DNA of 64,000 nucleotides from Chromatiales bacterium (GCA_027076405.1 JALTJN010000111.1:13788-77787), one strand, 5' to 3'. Shown: positions 36,791-46,553, counted from the stretch's first letter. Numbers and translations are program-made. The notes: generated by a model not told the origin, from the letters alone.

Positions 36791-38842
36791 ATGAGCATAG
36801 AAAATCCCCTTTTGGAAATGACAGGTTTACCGCCTTTTCAACACATTAAACCCGAGCACGTAGAACCTGCACTTAAAACGTTAATAAAATCGAACCGCGA
36901 ACAACTCGAAACATTATTAAAAGAAAATGACCACTACACCTGGGAAAATTTAATTGAGCCTTTAGAAGATGCCGATGATCGTTTAGGCCGGATGTGGTCG
37001 CCGGTCAGTCATATGAACTCGGTCGTAAATTCAGATGAATTACGTGATGCTTACAATGCCTGTTTACCGCTGTTGAGTGAGTACAGCACCGAGATGGGAC
37101 AGAATGTTGAGTTGTACGAGGCATACCGGTCAATTAAGGACTCGGCTGAATTTAAAAATCTTGATGAAGCACAACAAAAGATTATTGATAATGCTTTGCG
37201 TGATTTCCATTTATCAGGCATTGATTTAGCCGAAGAAAAGAAAAAACGTTTTCGTGAAATTCGTCAACAACTTTCAAAACTAACCAGTAAATATGAAGAA
37301 AATGTTTTAGATGCAACACAAGCATGGTCTAAACATATTACCGATGAGACCTTACTCGCAGGCTTACCCGAGTCCGCTTTAGCAATGGCAAAGCAAGCCG
37401 CAGAAGCAAAAGAGTTAGACGGCTGGTTGTTCACCTTAAATTTTCCATCTTATTATGCGGTAGTAAGTTATGCCGATAATCGCGCCTTGCGTGAAGAAAT
37501 GTATCAGGCATATTCAACTCGCGCTTCTGATCAAGGTCCGAATGCCGGAGAGTTTGATAACACTAAAGTGATGGATGATATTCTTGCACTACGCCATGAA
37601 ATGGCACAACTGCTGGGTTATAAAAATTATGCAGAAAGATCATTAGCAACCAAAATGGCTGAAAACCCTGAACAGGTTTTGAATTTTTTACATGACCTTG
37701 CCAAACGCTCGCGGCCCATGGCAAAACAGGAACTTGCAGACTTAACTGCCTTTGCAAAACAGGAACATGGTGTTAATGATTTATCGGCCTGGGATGTGCC
37801 GTATTATGGCGAGAAGTTACGCAAACATACATTTGATTTCAGTCAGGAAGATATCAAGCCCTATTTTCCGGAAACAAAAGTCATTCCCGGCATGTTTGCT
37901 GTGGTTAAGCGTCTTTATGGTATTTCAATTAATAAAATAGAAGGTGTAGAAGTCTGGCACCCTGATGTTCATTTTTATGAAATCCGTGATGCTAACGATG
38001 AGCTTCGCGGGCAGTTTTATTTAGATGTTTATGCGCGTGATAAAAAACGTGGCGGCGCATGGATGGATGATTGTATGGGTCGCAAACGAAATGCGGATGG
38101 TTCATTACAAATTCCGGTTGCTTATTTAACCTGTAATTTAACACAACCGATTGGTGACGATCCGGCATTGTTTACTCATGATGAAGTGACTACCTTGTTC
38201 CATGAGTTTGGTCATGGTCTGCATCACATGCTAACTAAAGTCGAACACATTGGTGTCTCGGGTATCAATGGTGTGGCATGGGATGCCGTTGAATTACCCA
38301 GCCAGTTTATGGAAAACTGGTGCTGGGAACGTGAAGCACTGGATTTAATTGCTGCCCATTATCAAAGCGGTGAACCAATACCGGAAGAATTATTTAATAA
38401 AATGTATGCTGCAAAGAATTTTCAGGCCGGTATGCAAATGGTTCGTCAAATTGAATTTTCATTATTCGATTTCCGTATGTATTACGAATATAAGGCAGAA
38501 AACAAATCAGAAAATAATATTCAGAATATTCTCGATGAAGTTCGCCGTGAAGTATCTGTTTTAATACCGCCTGCATATAATCGTTTTCAGCATGGTTTTT
38601 CCCATATTTTTGCCGGTGGTTATGCAGCAGGTTATTACAGCTATAAATGGGCAGAAGTATTATCAGCAGATGCATTTTCGTTGTTTGAAGAAAAAGGTAT
38701 TTTTGATTCGGAAACAGGTCATGCATTTTTAGAATGTATACTTGAGCAAGGTGGAACAAAAGAGCCAATGGAACTGTTTAAAAAGTTTCGTGGCAGGGAA
38801 CCTGAAATTGATGCATTGCTGCGTCATTCGGGAATCGCATAG
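36791..38842 (+). CDS. prlC: Oligopeptidase A (M3 metallopeptidase)
   Basis: A 683-residue cytoplasmic zinc peptidase that degrades signal-peptide fragments and other oligopeptides. The zinc motif is FHEFGHGLHHML at about residue 470, with the third ligand region ELPSQFMENWCWE downstream. The N-terminal NPLLEMTGLPPF is also typical. Length is standard for PrlC. It is followed 37 bp later by the SH3 protein. Confidence 0.97.
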   Translation: MSIENPLLEMTGLPPFQHIKPEHVEPALKTLIKSNREQLETLLKENDHYTWENLIEPLEDADDRLGRMWSPVSHMNSVVNSDELRDAYNACLPLLSEYSTEMGQNVELYEAYRSIKDSAEFKNLDEAQQKIIDNALRDFHLSGIDLAEEKKKRFREIRQQLSKLTSKYEENVLDATQAWSKHITDETLLAGLPESALAMAKQAAEAKELDGWLFTLNFPSYYAVVSYADNRALREEMYQAYSTRASDQGPNAGEFDNTKVMDDILALRHEMAQLLGYKNYAERSLATKMAENPEQVLNFLHDLAKRSRPMAKQELADLTAFAKQEHGVNDLSAWDVPYYGEKLRKHTFDFSQEDIKPYFPETKVIPGMFAVVKRLYGISINKIEGVEVWHPDVHFYEIRDANDELRGQFYLDVYARDKKRGGAWMDDCMGRKRNADGSLQIPVAYLTCNLTQPIGDDPALFTHDEVTTLFHEFGHGLHHMLTKVEHIGVSGINGVAWDAVELPSQFMENWCWEREALDLIAAHYQSGEPIPEELFNKMYAAKNFQAGMQMVRQIEFSLFDFRMYYEYKAENKSENNIQNILDEVRREVSVLIPPAYNRFQHGFSHIFAGGYAAGYYSYKWAEVLSADAFSLFEEKGIFDSETGHAFLECILEQGGTKEPMELFKKFRGREPEIDALLRHSGIA

Positions 38843-38879
38843 TTAAAAAATAAATATAAATTATCAATCTGGAATAGTA

Positions 38880-39680
38880 ATGAAAAAAATAATCATTTTT
38901 ATCTCTCTTTCTTTTTTGCTGAGCAATTCAGCCTTTGCAGAAAAACAATATGTGACCGATCGTATTTTGCTTGGTATTCATACAGAAGCAGATGAAACCA
39001 GTACCGTGATTAAATCTGTACCGAGTGGTACCGAGTTAGAAGTCATTGATACAGCAGAAGGATTTGTACAAATCAAATTAGACGATGGTACCGAAGGCTG
39101 GGTGAATTCAGGTTTTGTAACAAAAGATACACCTTCAACAAGAAAGTATGATGTATTAGCACATCAATATGAACAAACGACACAGGAGCTGGATAAGCTA
39201 AAAGTTGATTTTGCCAAGAAAGATCGTGATCTGGAAATTCGTCGTGATCAATTATCAAATGCAAATACGACTATCCGTGAACTAAAAAAACGTCAGGCGA
39301 CGGGCGGAAAGGTTGTGGTTGATCCTGAATTGGAAAAGAAATTAGCTGCAGCAACGCAGCAAGTTGAAACACTCAAACTTAAACTTGTTGAGATGGAAAA
39401 GAAACCTGAGCCAGCACTAGATATCGATCAAAAGAAACTGTTCACTGAACTGAAAACAGTTAAAGACCAAAATGATATTCTGCAAAAACGTATTGATGTT
39501 GCATTGGCACATTTAACAGGTAAACGTATTCCTACGGCAGAAGAGTTAGCCAGTATACGTCCTGAATTTCCAACATGGTACTGGACGCTGTTAGTGATTA
39601 TTTTATTAATTGGTGTTGTTGCCGGTTACTTTATTATGGATTACCGTTTCCGTCGTCGTCATGGCGGATTCAGGATTTAA
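38880..39680 (+). CDS. SH3-domain membrane-anchored protein (TIGR04211 family)
   Basis: A 266-residue protein: signal peptide (to about AFA|EK), a bacterial SH3 domain (about 22-85, with GWVNSGFV), a coiled coil (about 90-205) and one C-terminal membrane span (about 238-257) with a short basic tail. This layout is that of the gammaproteobacterial TIGR04211/YgiM family, of unclear cell-envelope function. A CACGAAGGAC repeat element begins 7 bp after its stop. Confidence 0.9.
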   Translation: MKKIIIFISLSFLLSNSAFAEKQYVTDRILLGIHTEADETSTVIKSVPSGTELEVIDTAEGFVQIKLDDGTEGWVNSGFVTKDTPSTRKYDVLAHQYEQTTQELDKLKVDFAKKDRDLEIRRDQLSNANTTIRELKKRQATGGKVVVDPELEKKLAAATQQVETLKLKLVEMEKKPEPALDIDQKKLFTELKTVKDQNDILQKRIDVALAHLTGKRIPTAEELASIRPEFPTWYWTLLVIILLIGVVAGYFIMDYRFRRRHGGFRI

Positions 39681-39686
39681 AAGATA

Positions 39687-39836
39687 TAGCCACGAAGGAC
39701 ACCAAGAACACCAGGTTTTTTATGTTTATAAACATGGGCAACAGGGGAAAACATTTTGTTATTCCCACAGTAAACTTCATGTTCCCTATGGTTAATATTT
39801 TATTTATTTTCGTGTTCTTGGTGTCCTTCGTGGCTA
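39687..39836. repeat. Inverted repeat, CACGAAGGAC family
   Basis: Arms at 39687-39712 (TAGCCACGAAGGACACCAAG and on) and 39811-39836 are reverse complements at 25 of 26 positions, around a 98-base centre with weaker internal pairing. A related, diverged copy is at 15015-15141. It fills the gap between the SH3 gene and ubiD and codes for nothing recognisable. Confidence 0.75.
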
Positions 39837-39859
39837 ATTTATTTGTTTGACAGGTAACT

Positions 39860-41329
39860 ATGAAATATAAAGACTTACGTGATTTTATAAAACAACTCGA
39901 AGCTAAAAACGAGCTGGTACGCGTTACGCATGAAGTTGATCCTAATCTTGAAATGACAGAGATTTGTGATCGCACTTTACGTGCAGGTGGCCCTGCCATT
40001 TTATTTGAAAACCCGAAAGGGTTTGATACGCCAGTACTCGCCAATTTATTTGGTACGCCTGAACGCGTTGCCATGGGGATGGGTGAAGAGTCGGTTGAAG
40101 CCTTGCGTGAAGTGGGCGAGTTACTGGCATTTTTAAAAGAACCGGAGCCCCCTAAGGGATTGAAAGATGCCTGGGAAAAACTGCCGGTCTTTAAACAAGT
40201 TTTAAATATGGCACCTAAGGTGGTGAGTAAAGCCGCTTGTCAGAAAGTAGTGCTTGAAGGTGATGATGTCGATTTAACAAAGTTACCGATACAAACTTGC
40301 TGGCCGGGTGATGCCGCTCCTTTAATTACCTGGGCGTTAGTTGTCACAAAAGGGCCGAATAAAGATCGCCAGAACCTGGGTATATATCGACAGCAAGTAA
40401 TAGCAAAAAATAAAGTCATCATGCGCTGGCTTGCTCATCGTGGTGGTGCACTGGATTATAAAGACTGGCAGGAAAAAAATCCGGGTGAACGATTTCCTGT
40501 TGCAGTTGCATTAGGTGCAGACCCAGCCACAATTTTAGCCGCGGTGACGCCTGTACCTGATGCGTTATCTGAATATGGCTTTGCCGGTTTACTGCGTGGT
40601 GATAAAACCGAAGTCGTTAAATGCAAAGGGTCAGATCTTCAGGTACCTGCATCAGCCGAGTATGTGCTTGAAGGGTATTTAACGCCAGATGAAGAAGCGG
40701 ATGAAGGTCCATTTGGTGATCACACCGGTTATTATAATGAAGTCGAGCGTTTCCCAGTCTTTACGATTGAACGTATCACTCACCGAAAAGATCCAATATA
40801 CCATTCAACTTATACCGGACGGCCACCTGATGAGCCTGCAATATTAGGTCTGGCATTAAATGAAGTCTTTGTGCCGATATTGAAAAAACAGTTTCCTGAA
40901 ATTGTTGATTTTTACTTACCGCCGGAAGGTTGCTCTTATCGTATGGCGGTAGTGAGTATGAAGAAACAATATCCCGGCCACGCTAAACGTATCATGTTAG
41001 GTGTGTGGTCTTTCCTGCGCCAGTTTATGTATACCAAGTTTGTGATAGTCACGGATGATGATGTCAATGTACGTGACTGGAATGATGTGATCTGGGCAAT
41101 GACAACACGTATGGATCCGGCACGAGATACAACCATCATCGAAAACACGCCGATTGATTATCTGGATTTTGCATCACCCGTCTCAGGTTTAGGTAGCAAG
41201 ATGGGTATGGATGCAACGAACAAATGGAAAGGTGAAACTGATCGTGAATGGGGTAAACCTATTGTCATGGATGAAGATGTGAAAAAATATGTTGATGAAA
41301 TATGGGATGAGTTAGGAATTGATATTTAA
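39860..41329 (+). CDS. ubiD: UbiD family 4-hydroxy-3-polyprenylbenzoate decarboxylase
   Basis: A 489-residue enzyme of ubiquinone synthesis that needs prenylated FMN made by UbiX. Visible signatures: the N-terminal [25 protein letters not shown] start, the E-x-P segments, [20 protein letters not shown], and the C-terminal [22 protein letters not shown]. Length is standard. ubiX is not in the window. A flavin reductase-type gene often linked to ubiD (45485-46498) lies 4 kb away, separated here by accessory genes. Confidence 0.96.
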   Translation: MKYKDLRDFIKQLEAKNELVRVTHEVDPNLEMTEICDRTLRAGGPAILFENPKGFDTPVLANLFGTPERVAMGMGEESVEALREVGELLAFLKEPEPPKGLKDAWEKLPVFKQVLNMAPKVVSKAACQKVVLEGDDVDLTKLPIQTCWPGDAAPLITWALVVTKGPNKDRQNLGIYRQQVIAKNKVIMRWLAHRGGALDYKDWQEKNPGERFPVAVALGADPATILAAVTPVPDALSEYGFAGLLRGDKTEVVKCKGSDLQVPASAEYVLEGYLTPDEEADEGPFGDHTGYYNEVERFPVFTIERITHRKDPIYHSTYTGRPPDEPAILGLALNEVFVPILKKQFPEIVDFYLPPEGCSYRMAVVSMKKQYPGHAKRIMLGVWSFLRQFMYTKFVIVTDDDVNVRDWNDVIWAMTTRMDPARDTTIIENTPIDYLDFASPVSGLGSKMGMDATNKWKGETDREWGKPIVMDEDVKKYVDEIWDELGIDI

Positions 41330-41365
41330 GCGGTACCGGAGTCACTTTAAGAATATTTTTAGTAG

Positions 41366-41383
41366 GTCAGCCTTCAGGCTGAC
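41366..41383. repeat. Short REP-like hairpin
   Basis: GTCAGCCTTCAGGCTGAC is a perfect 7-bp stem with a TTCA loop, 37 bp after the ubiD stop. The extended form GTAGGTCAGCCTTCAGGCTG is a widespread intergenic palindrome in environmental bacteria, as I recall. It could also act as a weak terminator, although no T run follows. Confidence 0.55.
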
Positions 41384-41483
41384 AATGAAGTATCACAAGA
41401 TCGCTAGGTAAATTGTAAAAATTTACTTTAAATTTTACTTGGCGTTGTTTGCGTCTTGGTAGTTGATTTTTGTTGAGGTGGTT

Positions 41484-42125
41484 ATGCGTAAGATCATGGT
41501 ATTAAATTCAAAAGGTGGTTGTGGTAAAAGCACCATAGCGACTAACCTTGCCAGTTATTATGCATCTTACGAACAAAAGAAAGTCACTTTAGTCGATTTT
41601 GATCCGCAAGGTTCAAGTTTAGACTGGATAAAAGCTCGCCCAAGAACCTTGCCTGAAATCAAGGTGATTAATGCGACAAAAGAAACCGTACGTTTTTCAA
41701 AAGATACAGAGATAGTGATTATGGATGTGCCTGCCCGTGTAGAAGGTCGGGAGTTAGCGGGTTTGGTTAAACGGGCCGAAACAATTATTATCCCTGTTCT
41801 GCCTTCACCAATTGATATTCGGGCAGCCGCTAAATTTATAAAAGAGTTACTCACCAGTGCCCGTGTTTCGCGTAAAGAAACTAAAGTGGCGGTGGTGGCA
41901 AATCGTGTTCGTGAAAACACCCTAAGTTATCATGCTTTATATGCATTTCTTAAAAGTTTAAAAATTCCTTTTATTACGACGTTGCGTGATACACAAAATT
42001 ATATTCATGCAGAGGAAAAAGGGGTTGGATTATTTGAAATGGCACCTTCAAAAGTCTGGCAGGATTTAGAACAATGGGATCCGCTTATTAAATGGTTAAG
42101 AAGTAAACGTAGTAGAGCATCCTGA
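41484..42125 (+). CDS. ParA/MinD-family ATPase
   Basis: A 213-residue protein with the deviant Walker A KGGCGKST (residues 11-18), LVDFDPQGSSLDW and a VIMDVPARVEG switch region. These dimerising ATPases position plasmids, chromosomes or protein clusters. No ParB partner is next to it. ATG 41484 is preferred over an upstream TTG because GAGG lies six bases before it. Orphan ParA-like proteins of this length (ParC/MipZ-like cargo positioning) are common on chromosomes. Confidence 0.88.
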   Translation: MRKIMVLNSKGGCGKSTIATNLASYYASYEQKKVTLVDFDPQGSSLDWIKARPRTLPEIKVINATKETVRFSKDTEIVIMDVPARVEGRELAGLVKRAETIIIPVLPSPIDIRAAAKFIKELLTSARVSRKETKVAVVANRVRENTLSYHALYAFLKSLKIPFITTLRDTQNYIHAEEKGVGLFEMAPSKVWQDLEQWDPLIKWLRSKRSRAS

Positions 42126-42223
42126 AAAATAAACTATACTATGATTAAAACCATACTGAAATGATAAATGGTTTAGTCATAAGTCAGGCGATAAACCAGC
42201 TGCTAATAACAGGAGCATAAGTT

Positions 42224-42775
42224 GTGCGATTAATTTATATTATTTTTGTTTCATTCATTTTGTCATCGTGTACGTCTGTTGTGAATTATGACTATGATAA
42301 AAGTATTAATTTTAATTCAATATCGACATTTAAAATTAATGCAATACCAGCAAGGGTGACAGATGATACACGGATTAACAGCCCCTTTATGCAACAACGT
42401 GTTGTAGCAGAATTAAATGCGGCATTAAAAAATAAAGGTTTTAAAAATTCAACAGATAACGCAGAACTGGAAGTTAATTACTTTCTGGATATTAAACAGG
42501 AGTTAGAAACAGATGATTCCGGTTTTGTTTCAATCGGTTTTGGTTCTGCCAGTCCTCATTCTGCAATCGGTTTGGGTTTTAATATTCCGCTCGGTGAAGT
42601 TAGCAGCACAGACAAACTTGTTTTAACGATTGATTTTGTTGCAACAAACACAAAGAAATTAATCTGGCGGGGTACGCTGGGTTATCATTTGTATGAAGGT
42701 GCAACACCGGAAACATATACTTCTCTTGTGCACAATCTGGTGGTAGAAATTCTAGAAAAATTTCCACCGAAATAA
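42224..42775 (+). CDS. DUF4136 lipoprotein
   Basis: A 183-residue lipoprotein. The signal sequence ends in the lipobox LSSC (Cys16). The mature part has the DUF4136 pattern: an N-terminal YDYDKSINFNSISTF, then a central strand LEVNYFLDIKQEL, a Gly-rich stretch, and LTIDFVATNTKKLIWRG. It starts at GTG 42224 with AGGAG ten bases upstream. Located in the envelope, function unknown. The next frame begins 2 bp after its stop. Confidence 0.85.
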   Translation: MRLIYIIFVSFILSSCTSVVNYDYDKSINFNSISTFKINAIPARVTDDTRINSPFMQQRVVAELNAALKNKGFKNSTDNAELEVNYFLDIKQELETDDSGFVSIGFGSASPHSAIGLGFNIPLGEVSSTDKLVLTIDFVATNTKKLIWRGTLGYHLYEGATPETYTSLVHNLVVEILEKFPPK

Positions 42776-42777
42776 AA

Positions 42778-42960
42778 TTGTTTTCAGGTGCTGTACATGA
42801 GTTTGGTCACATGCTTGGGTTGCTTGATGAATATAAGAAAAGTCTTCATATAACTGACACTGGTAGTGTTATGCATAGTTCAGAATTAATAAGAGCAAGA
42901 CATAATTCGACAATTCTTAAATGGATGAATAATGTACTCACGGTAAATAAAATACGATGA
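42778..42960 (+). pseudogene. Fragment of a zinc metallopeptidase
   Basis: A 60-residue frame opening with AVHEFGHMLGLLDEY, the zincin motif HExxHxxGxxD (His7, Glu8, His11), followed by SVMHSSELIRARH, a typical downstream Met-turn region. Everything before the active site is missing: the frame starts, with TTG, 2 bp after the DUF4136 stop. So it is the C-terminal end of a lost protease, joined here by deletion. Its TGA overlaps the ATG of the next frame-broken lipoprotein gene. Confidence 0.75.
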
Positions 42961-43288
42961 AAAAAATATATTCGTAATACTATATTTAATCTTTCTAATA
43001 TCAGGGTGCGATAATAAAATGGATTTACTTAAAAAACAGATTAATTATTTAACTCAAAGTACTAGTAGTTCTGCTGAAAAAAACAATGCGGTCGTTCTCA
43101 ATGAGTTTTCACAGGATAACAATATCTCTTATTCTTTAAGTATTATGAAAAAGAATAAATCTTTAAATATTTCAGATTTAGATAAAAATTTAAATGAAAA
43201 ATTGAAGGTAATCATTAAATCTGGTGATTTAATTCAAAGCTGGGAACCGATTGATAATAATAATATCTATATATTGCTTAGAGAATAA
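42957..43288 (+). pseudogene. Small lipoprotein gene broken or switched at a poly-A tract
   Basis: ATG 42957 is followed by seven A residues (42960-42966) and then stops after six codons. With eight A the frame would read MKKNIFVILYLIFLISGC, a perfect lipoprotein signal with lipobox LISGC, and continue without a break to 43288 (110 residues). As written, only the 89 residues from ATG 43019 are open and lack the signal. This is either a true phase-off state, a fresh mutation or a sequencing error. The mature protein is Asn/Lys rich and not recognised. Confidence 0.75.
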
Positions 43289-43403
43289 ATAGCGTAAGCG
43301 TCGTCATACATAATTTATCAGACTTGATTTAAAAAAACCTAAATCTAATCTGACTCCTAAATGTAAAGCAGAAACATCTGTAGGTGACAGGGAGTAGTTA
43401 AAG

Positions 43404-43610
43404 GTGTCAGATATGATTTATAAAATCATGTCTGATAATGATGCAGCAAATGAGTTTGTTGATAAGAAAATACGTGATGTGCAAAATGCGGTTGCCCGAT
43501 CTGTGGGCTCAGTTATTGATCATGTACTCGATTCAGCTGAACGAATTGCAGTTGACAGGGTTAATCAACAACTTGATAAGTACTTCAGCATGATTTCTGC
43601 GATTAGATAA
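43404..43610 (+). CDS. Small helical hypothetical protein
   Basis: A 68-residue protein, predicted amphipathic helical throughout, without signal peptide or cysteine. GTG 43404 or ATG 43413 may be the start; GGAG lies at 43390. Its stop directly precedes the ATG of the next membrane protein gene, so the two are coupled. I do not recognise it; it could be the tail of a lost larger gene. Confidence 0.55.
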   Translation: MSDMIYKIMSDNDAANEFVDKKIRDVQNAVARSVGSVIDHVLDSAERIAVDRVNQQLDKYFSMISAIR

Positions 43611-44048
43611 ATGAATTCACAGTTACCCAATCCTTCAAAACCAATGTTATATACTGGCTTAATAGTCTTTGTCGGATTAGCTGTGGCCATTTTCGGTTAT
43701 TTTTTAGTTTCAGTAATTGAACTTATACAAGCGTTAGTCTCTTTACCAGAAGTCGTATCTTTTGATAAAGGCGCTTTTTATATGCCGGGTGTATTTACCG
43801 GTCTAGTGGTTCTGATATTTTCTGCTGTTTATGAATCCATATTAAGAAAACAGCTAACTAAAAAAACAGCCAGTATTATTACTAAAATTGCTATTGCTGC
43901 TGTAATTATTACCTTTGTCTTACCCATGGTAGTCCATAGTGGTGTTGAAAATTATATGACAGAAAAAAACTATTCTGTATGTGCTGAGGCTTCGCATCAA
44001 TGGTTACATTCTCGAACAATCGTTTATGTAGGTTCACGAAATATTTGA
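43611..44048 (+). CDS. Small membrane protein, paralogue 1 (DUF1240-like)
   Basis: A 145-residue protein with four predicted spans (about 15-40, 55-75, 85-112 and a weak one), an extracytoplasmic motif VSFDKGAFY and a C-terminal region ENYMTEKNYSVCAEA-x-SRT. The pattern FD-G-x-Y and YSxC-SRT recurs in the next gene. It resembles DUF1240-like proteins, some of which lie near polymorphic-toxin loci. An immunity role is only a guess. Confidence 0.65.
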   Translation: MNSQLPNPSKPMLYTGLIVFVGLAVAIFGYFLVSVIELIQALVSLPEVVSFDKGAFYMPGVFTGLVVLIFSAVYESILRKQLTKKTASIITKIAIAAVIITFVLPMVVHSGVENYMTEKNYSVCAEASHQWLHSRTIVYVGSRNI

Positions 44049-44108
44049 AAATAATTTATTTAAAATTTAATTCGTTCTGAACCCATCAATAACTTCGAGT
44101 GTTTATTA

Positions 44109-44516
44109 GTGACCCAGAAAAACGCACAAATTATTTTTATCGTTTTTAATATAATAGCTCTCTTGCTAGTTGCATATGTTATTAATGATTTTATGATGGT
44201 TAAAAGTTCTATAATTAAAAATGAAAAAATAATACCCTTTGATTCTGGAACATATTATTTTTTATTGATAACAATCTTTTGGGTGTTTAGTGTTATTCAA
44301 TATTTTGGTTTAAAGGATCAGGAATCTAAAATATTGAAATATGCAAATCAATTTATAATAGCTTGGTTTATATTTATGCTGTTTCTTGCAAATGCAATTC
44401 CTTATTACTTATCAAATAAAATAGAAGCTGCGGGCTATTCTAAATGTGATGATCCAGAAGAAATTTCACGTACAGTAAGAGGTGAGAGTATTTTGTATAA
44501 AAAGGATGGTTGTTAA
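44109..44516 (+). CDS. Small membrane protein, paralogue 2 (DUF1240-like)
   Basis: A 135-residue protein with about three to four spans, sharing with the preceding gene the motifs IPFDSGTYY and GYSKCDDPEEISRTVRG. So the pair arose by duplication. GTG start at 44109; no clear ribosome-binding site. AT-rich like the rest of this patch. It ends 19 bp from the convergent epimerase gene. Confidence 0.65.
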   Translation: MTQKNAQIIFIVFNIIALLLVAYVINDFMMVKSSIIKNEKIIPFDSGTYYFLLITIFWVFSVIQYFGLKDQESKILKYANQFIIAWFIFMLFLANAIPYYLSNKIEAAGYSKCDDPEEISRTVRGESILYKKDGC

Positions 44517-44534
44517 TGGAATGAGTCATTAGAA

Positions 44535-45443
44535 TTAATCTGCTTTTTTGCAGATGACTTTTAACCCATCTTTGAGGGTTGGATAAATCAATTCAATCTC
44601 TAACTCGTTCATCATATTTGAATTATCCATTTTGCGTGACTCTCTTAAATATGAAAGCATGCCTTTGCTGATCTTTTTTTCTGCTTCATCCCAGTCAACC
44701 AGTGGTGGGCGTTTTAATCCACAGGCATCGGCGATGGTATTAAAATATTCCGTCATGTTGCTATTGCTGCCATCACTAACATTATATATTTGTCCTGCCG
44801 CGTTTTGATTTGCTGCCGCAACACAAATTTGAGCTAAGTCGTCAGCATGAATACGGTTTGTTAAAGGGGCAAGATTTTCATGGAGCATGGGAACTTCATC
44901 TTTCAGGCGTTGTAATGGCAAGCGCCCGGGACCATAAATGCCTCCAACCCGTAAAATGGTGAGAGCCACAGCGTATTTTGTTGTCCAGTTCTGTAGTTGT
45001 TGCTCAGCATGGTAACGGCGTTTTGCCCGATCAACCTGCGGATTAACCGGCGTTTGTTCGTTAATAAGCCGGCCTTGTTGATCACCATAGACACCGGAGG
45101 TACTGATATAAATAATGTGATGCGGCAGGTGTTCACTATCCATATTCTGCAGAAAGTTTGCCATGCGTGTATCTTTTACACCTTTAACAGGTGGAGGCGC
45201 AAAATAGTAAAGTAACGAGTCTTTGCTTAAGCGCCCCTTTAATTCGTTCAGTGATTCAATCTTGTCTAAATCAGCTGTCACTGCAAGAATATGCTGCTGC
45301 CGTAATGTATTTAGCGTATCTTCACTTCTGGCAAGTCCAAAAACAGATTTTCCCTGATTTTTCCAGATTTTAGCGACACGTTGTCCAATATCACCACAGC
45401 CGGCAATTACAACATGTTTAAAAGGTTTATCTTTATCTTTCAT
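44535..45443 (-). CDS. NAD-dependent epimerase/dehydratase-like protein (YeeZ type)
   Basis: A 302-residue SDR-fold protein: N-terminal HVVIAGCGDIGQRVAKIW nucleotide motif, ISTSGVYGDQQG, and a lysine in RRYHAEQQ where the canonical YxxxK would be (Tyr and Lys partly altered). It matches the atypical YeeZ-like SDR group. Substrate unknown. Divergent from the flavin reductase gene with 41 bp between. Confidence 0.85.
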   Translation of the reverse strand: MKDKDKPFKHVVIAGCGDIGQRVAKIWKNQGKSVFGLARSEDTLNTLRQQHILAVTADLDKIESLNELKGRLSKDSLLYYFAPPPVKGVKDTRMANFLQNMDSEHLPHHIIYISTSGVYGDQQGRLINEQTPVNPQVDRAKRRYHAEQQLQNWTTKYAVALTILRVGGIYGPGRLPLQRLKDEVPMLHENLAPLTNRIHADDLAQICVAAANQNAAGQIYNVSDGSNSNMTEYFNTIADACGLKRPPLVDWDEAEKKISKGMLSYLRESRKMDNSNMMNELEIELIYPTLKDGLKVICKKAD

Positions 45444-45484
45444 TAGGGGATAATTCCGCGTCCAAAATAAAGTTGAGTATTTTA

Positions 45485-46498
45485 ATGAGTTATTCTGTTT
45501 CTATCGAGTCCAGTGAGCATGTTTTTCAGGTTAATGAAGGTGAAGCTATTTTAGATGCTGCGCTTCGTCAAAGTATTGCCTTACCTTATGGCTGTCGCGG
45601 CGGCGGTTGTGGCGCATGCAAAGCCCAGCTGGTTAAGGGCTCAATATCTTATCCTGATGGTTTACCCAATGGTTTATCCGAGGAAGATCATAATAAAGGT
45701 TTTGCACTTCTTTGTCAGGCAACGGCAAATAGTGACTTGGTAATTAAATCAAAAGAACTCTCGGCAGCAGACGAAATTGAAGTAAAGATATTGCCTTGCC
45801 GGGTGAAAGAGAAAACACAATTAAATCACGATGTTATTCTCATTAAATTACAGCTGCCAAAAACAGAGCGCTTACAATTTTTTGCCGGACAATATATTAA
45901 TTTTCTGCTTAAAAATGGTTCGCATCGCAGTTTTTCACTTGCCAATGCACCGCATGATGATGAATTTATTGAGTTACATATCAGACATATCCCGGATGGT
46001 AAATTTACCAGTGAAGTGTTTGAAGAAATGAAAGAAAAAGACATGATGCGAATCGAAGGCCCGCTGGGCAGTTTTTATTTGCGTGAAGACTCACAGCGTC
46101 CAATTATTTTAATGGCCGGTGGAACAGGTTTTGCGCCAATCAAAGGCATGATTGAGCACGCCTTAAAGGTAGGTTGCACACAACCGATTCATTTATATTG
46201 GGGAGTGCGGGCGAAAGAAGATTTATATATGCATGATCTGGCAGAGTCATGGACAAAACAAAATCCGCTTATTCGTTACACGCCGGTATTGTCAGATGCG
46301 AAAGAAGAAGATCACTGGAGCGGACGAACCGGTCTTGTGCACGCGGCTATTATGGAAGACTACCCCGATTTAAGTCAGTATGAAATTTATGGTTCAGGTG
46401 CACCGGCAATGGTTTATGCCGGACGTGACGAGTTTGTTAAAAATGGACTTGATTTGGATCACTATTATTCAGATGCATTTGAATATCAAAAAGATTAA
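45485..46498 (+). CDS. 2Fe-2S flavoprotein reductase (CDP-6-deoxy-glucoseen reductase-like)
   Basis: A 337-residue protein with an N-terminal plant-type ferredoxin domain (CRGGGCGACKAQL and a later LLCQA; four Cys present) followed by a ferredoxin-NADP reductase module (HRSFSLANAP for flavin, ILMAGGTGFAPIKGM for NAD(P)H). The annotation is borrowed from AscD/RfbI; in gammaproteobacteria the gene is often near ubiD and is more likely a general electron donor to an oxygenase or quinone pathway enzyme. ATG 45485 is used; the TTG upstream is not needed. Confidence 0.88.
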   Translation: MSYSVSIESSEHVFQVNEGEAILDAALRQSIALPYGCRGGGCGACKAQLVKGSISYPDGLPNGLSEEDHNKGFALLCQATANSDLVIKSKELSAADEIEVKILPCRVKEKTQLNHDVILIKLQLPKTERLQFFAGQYINFLLKNGSHRSFSLANAPHDDEFIELHIRHIPDGKFTSEVFEEMKEKDMMRIEGPLGSFYLREDSQRPIILMAGGTGFAPIKGMIEHALKVGCTQPIHLYWGVRAKEDLYMHDLAESWTKQNPLIRYTPVLSDAKEEDHWSGRTGLVHAAIMEDYPDLSQYEIYGSGAPAMVYAGRDEFVKNGLDLDHYYSDAFEYQKD

Positions 46499-46553
46499 AA
46501 ATACTTTTATTTCGGCGTAGTGTTAGCCGGAGTCAAATGCTGGAGAGGTTTGT

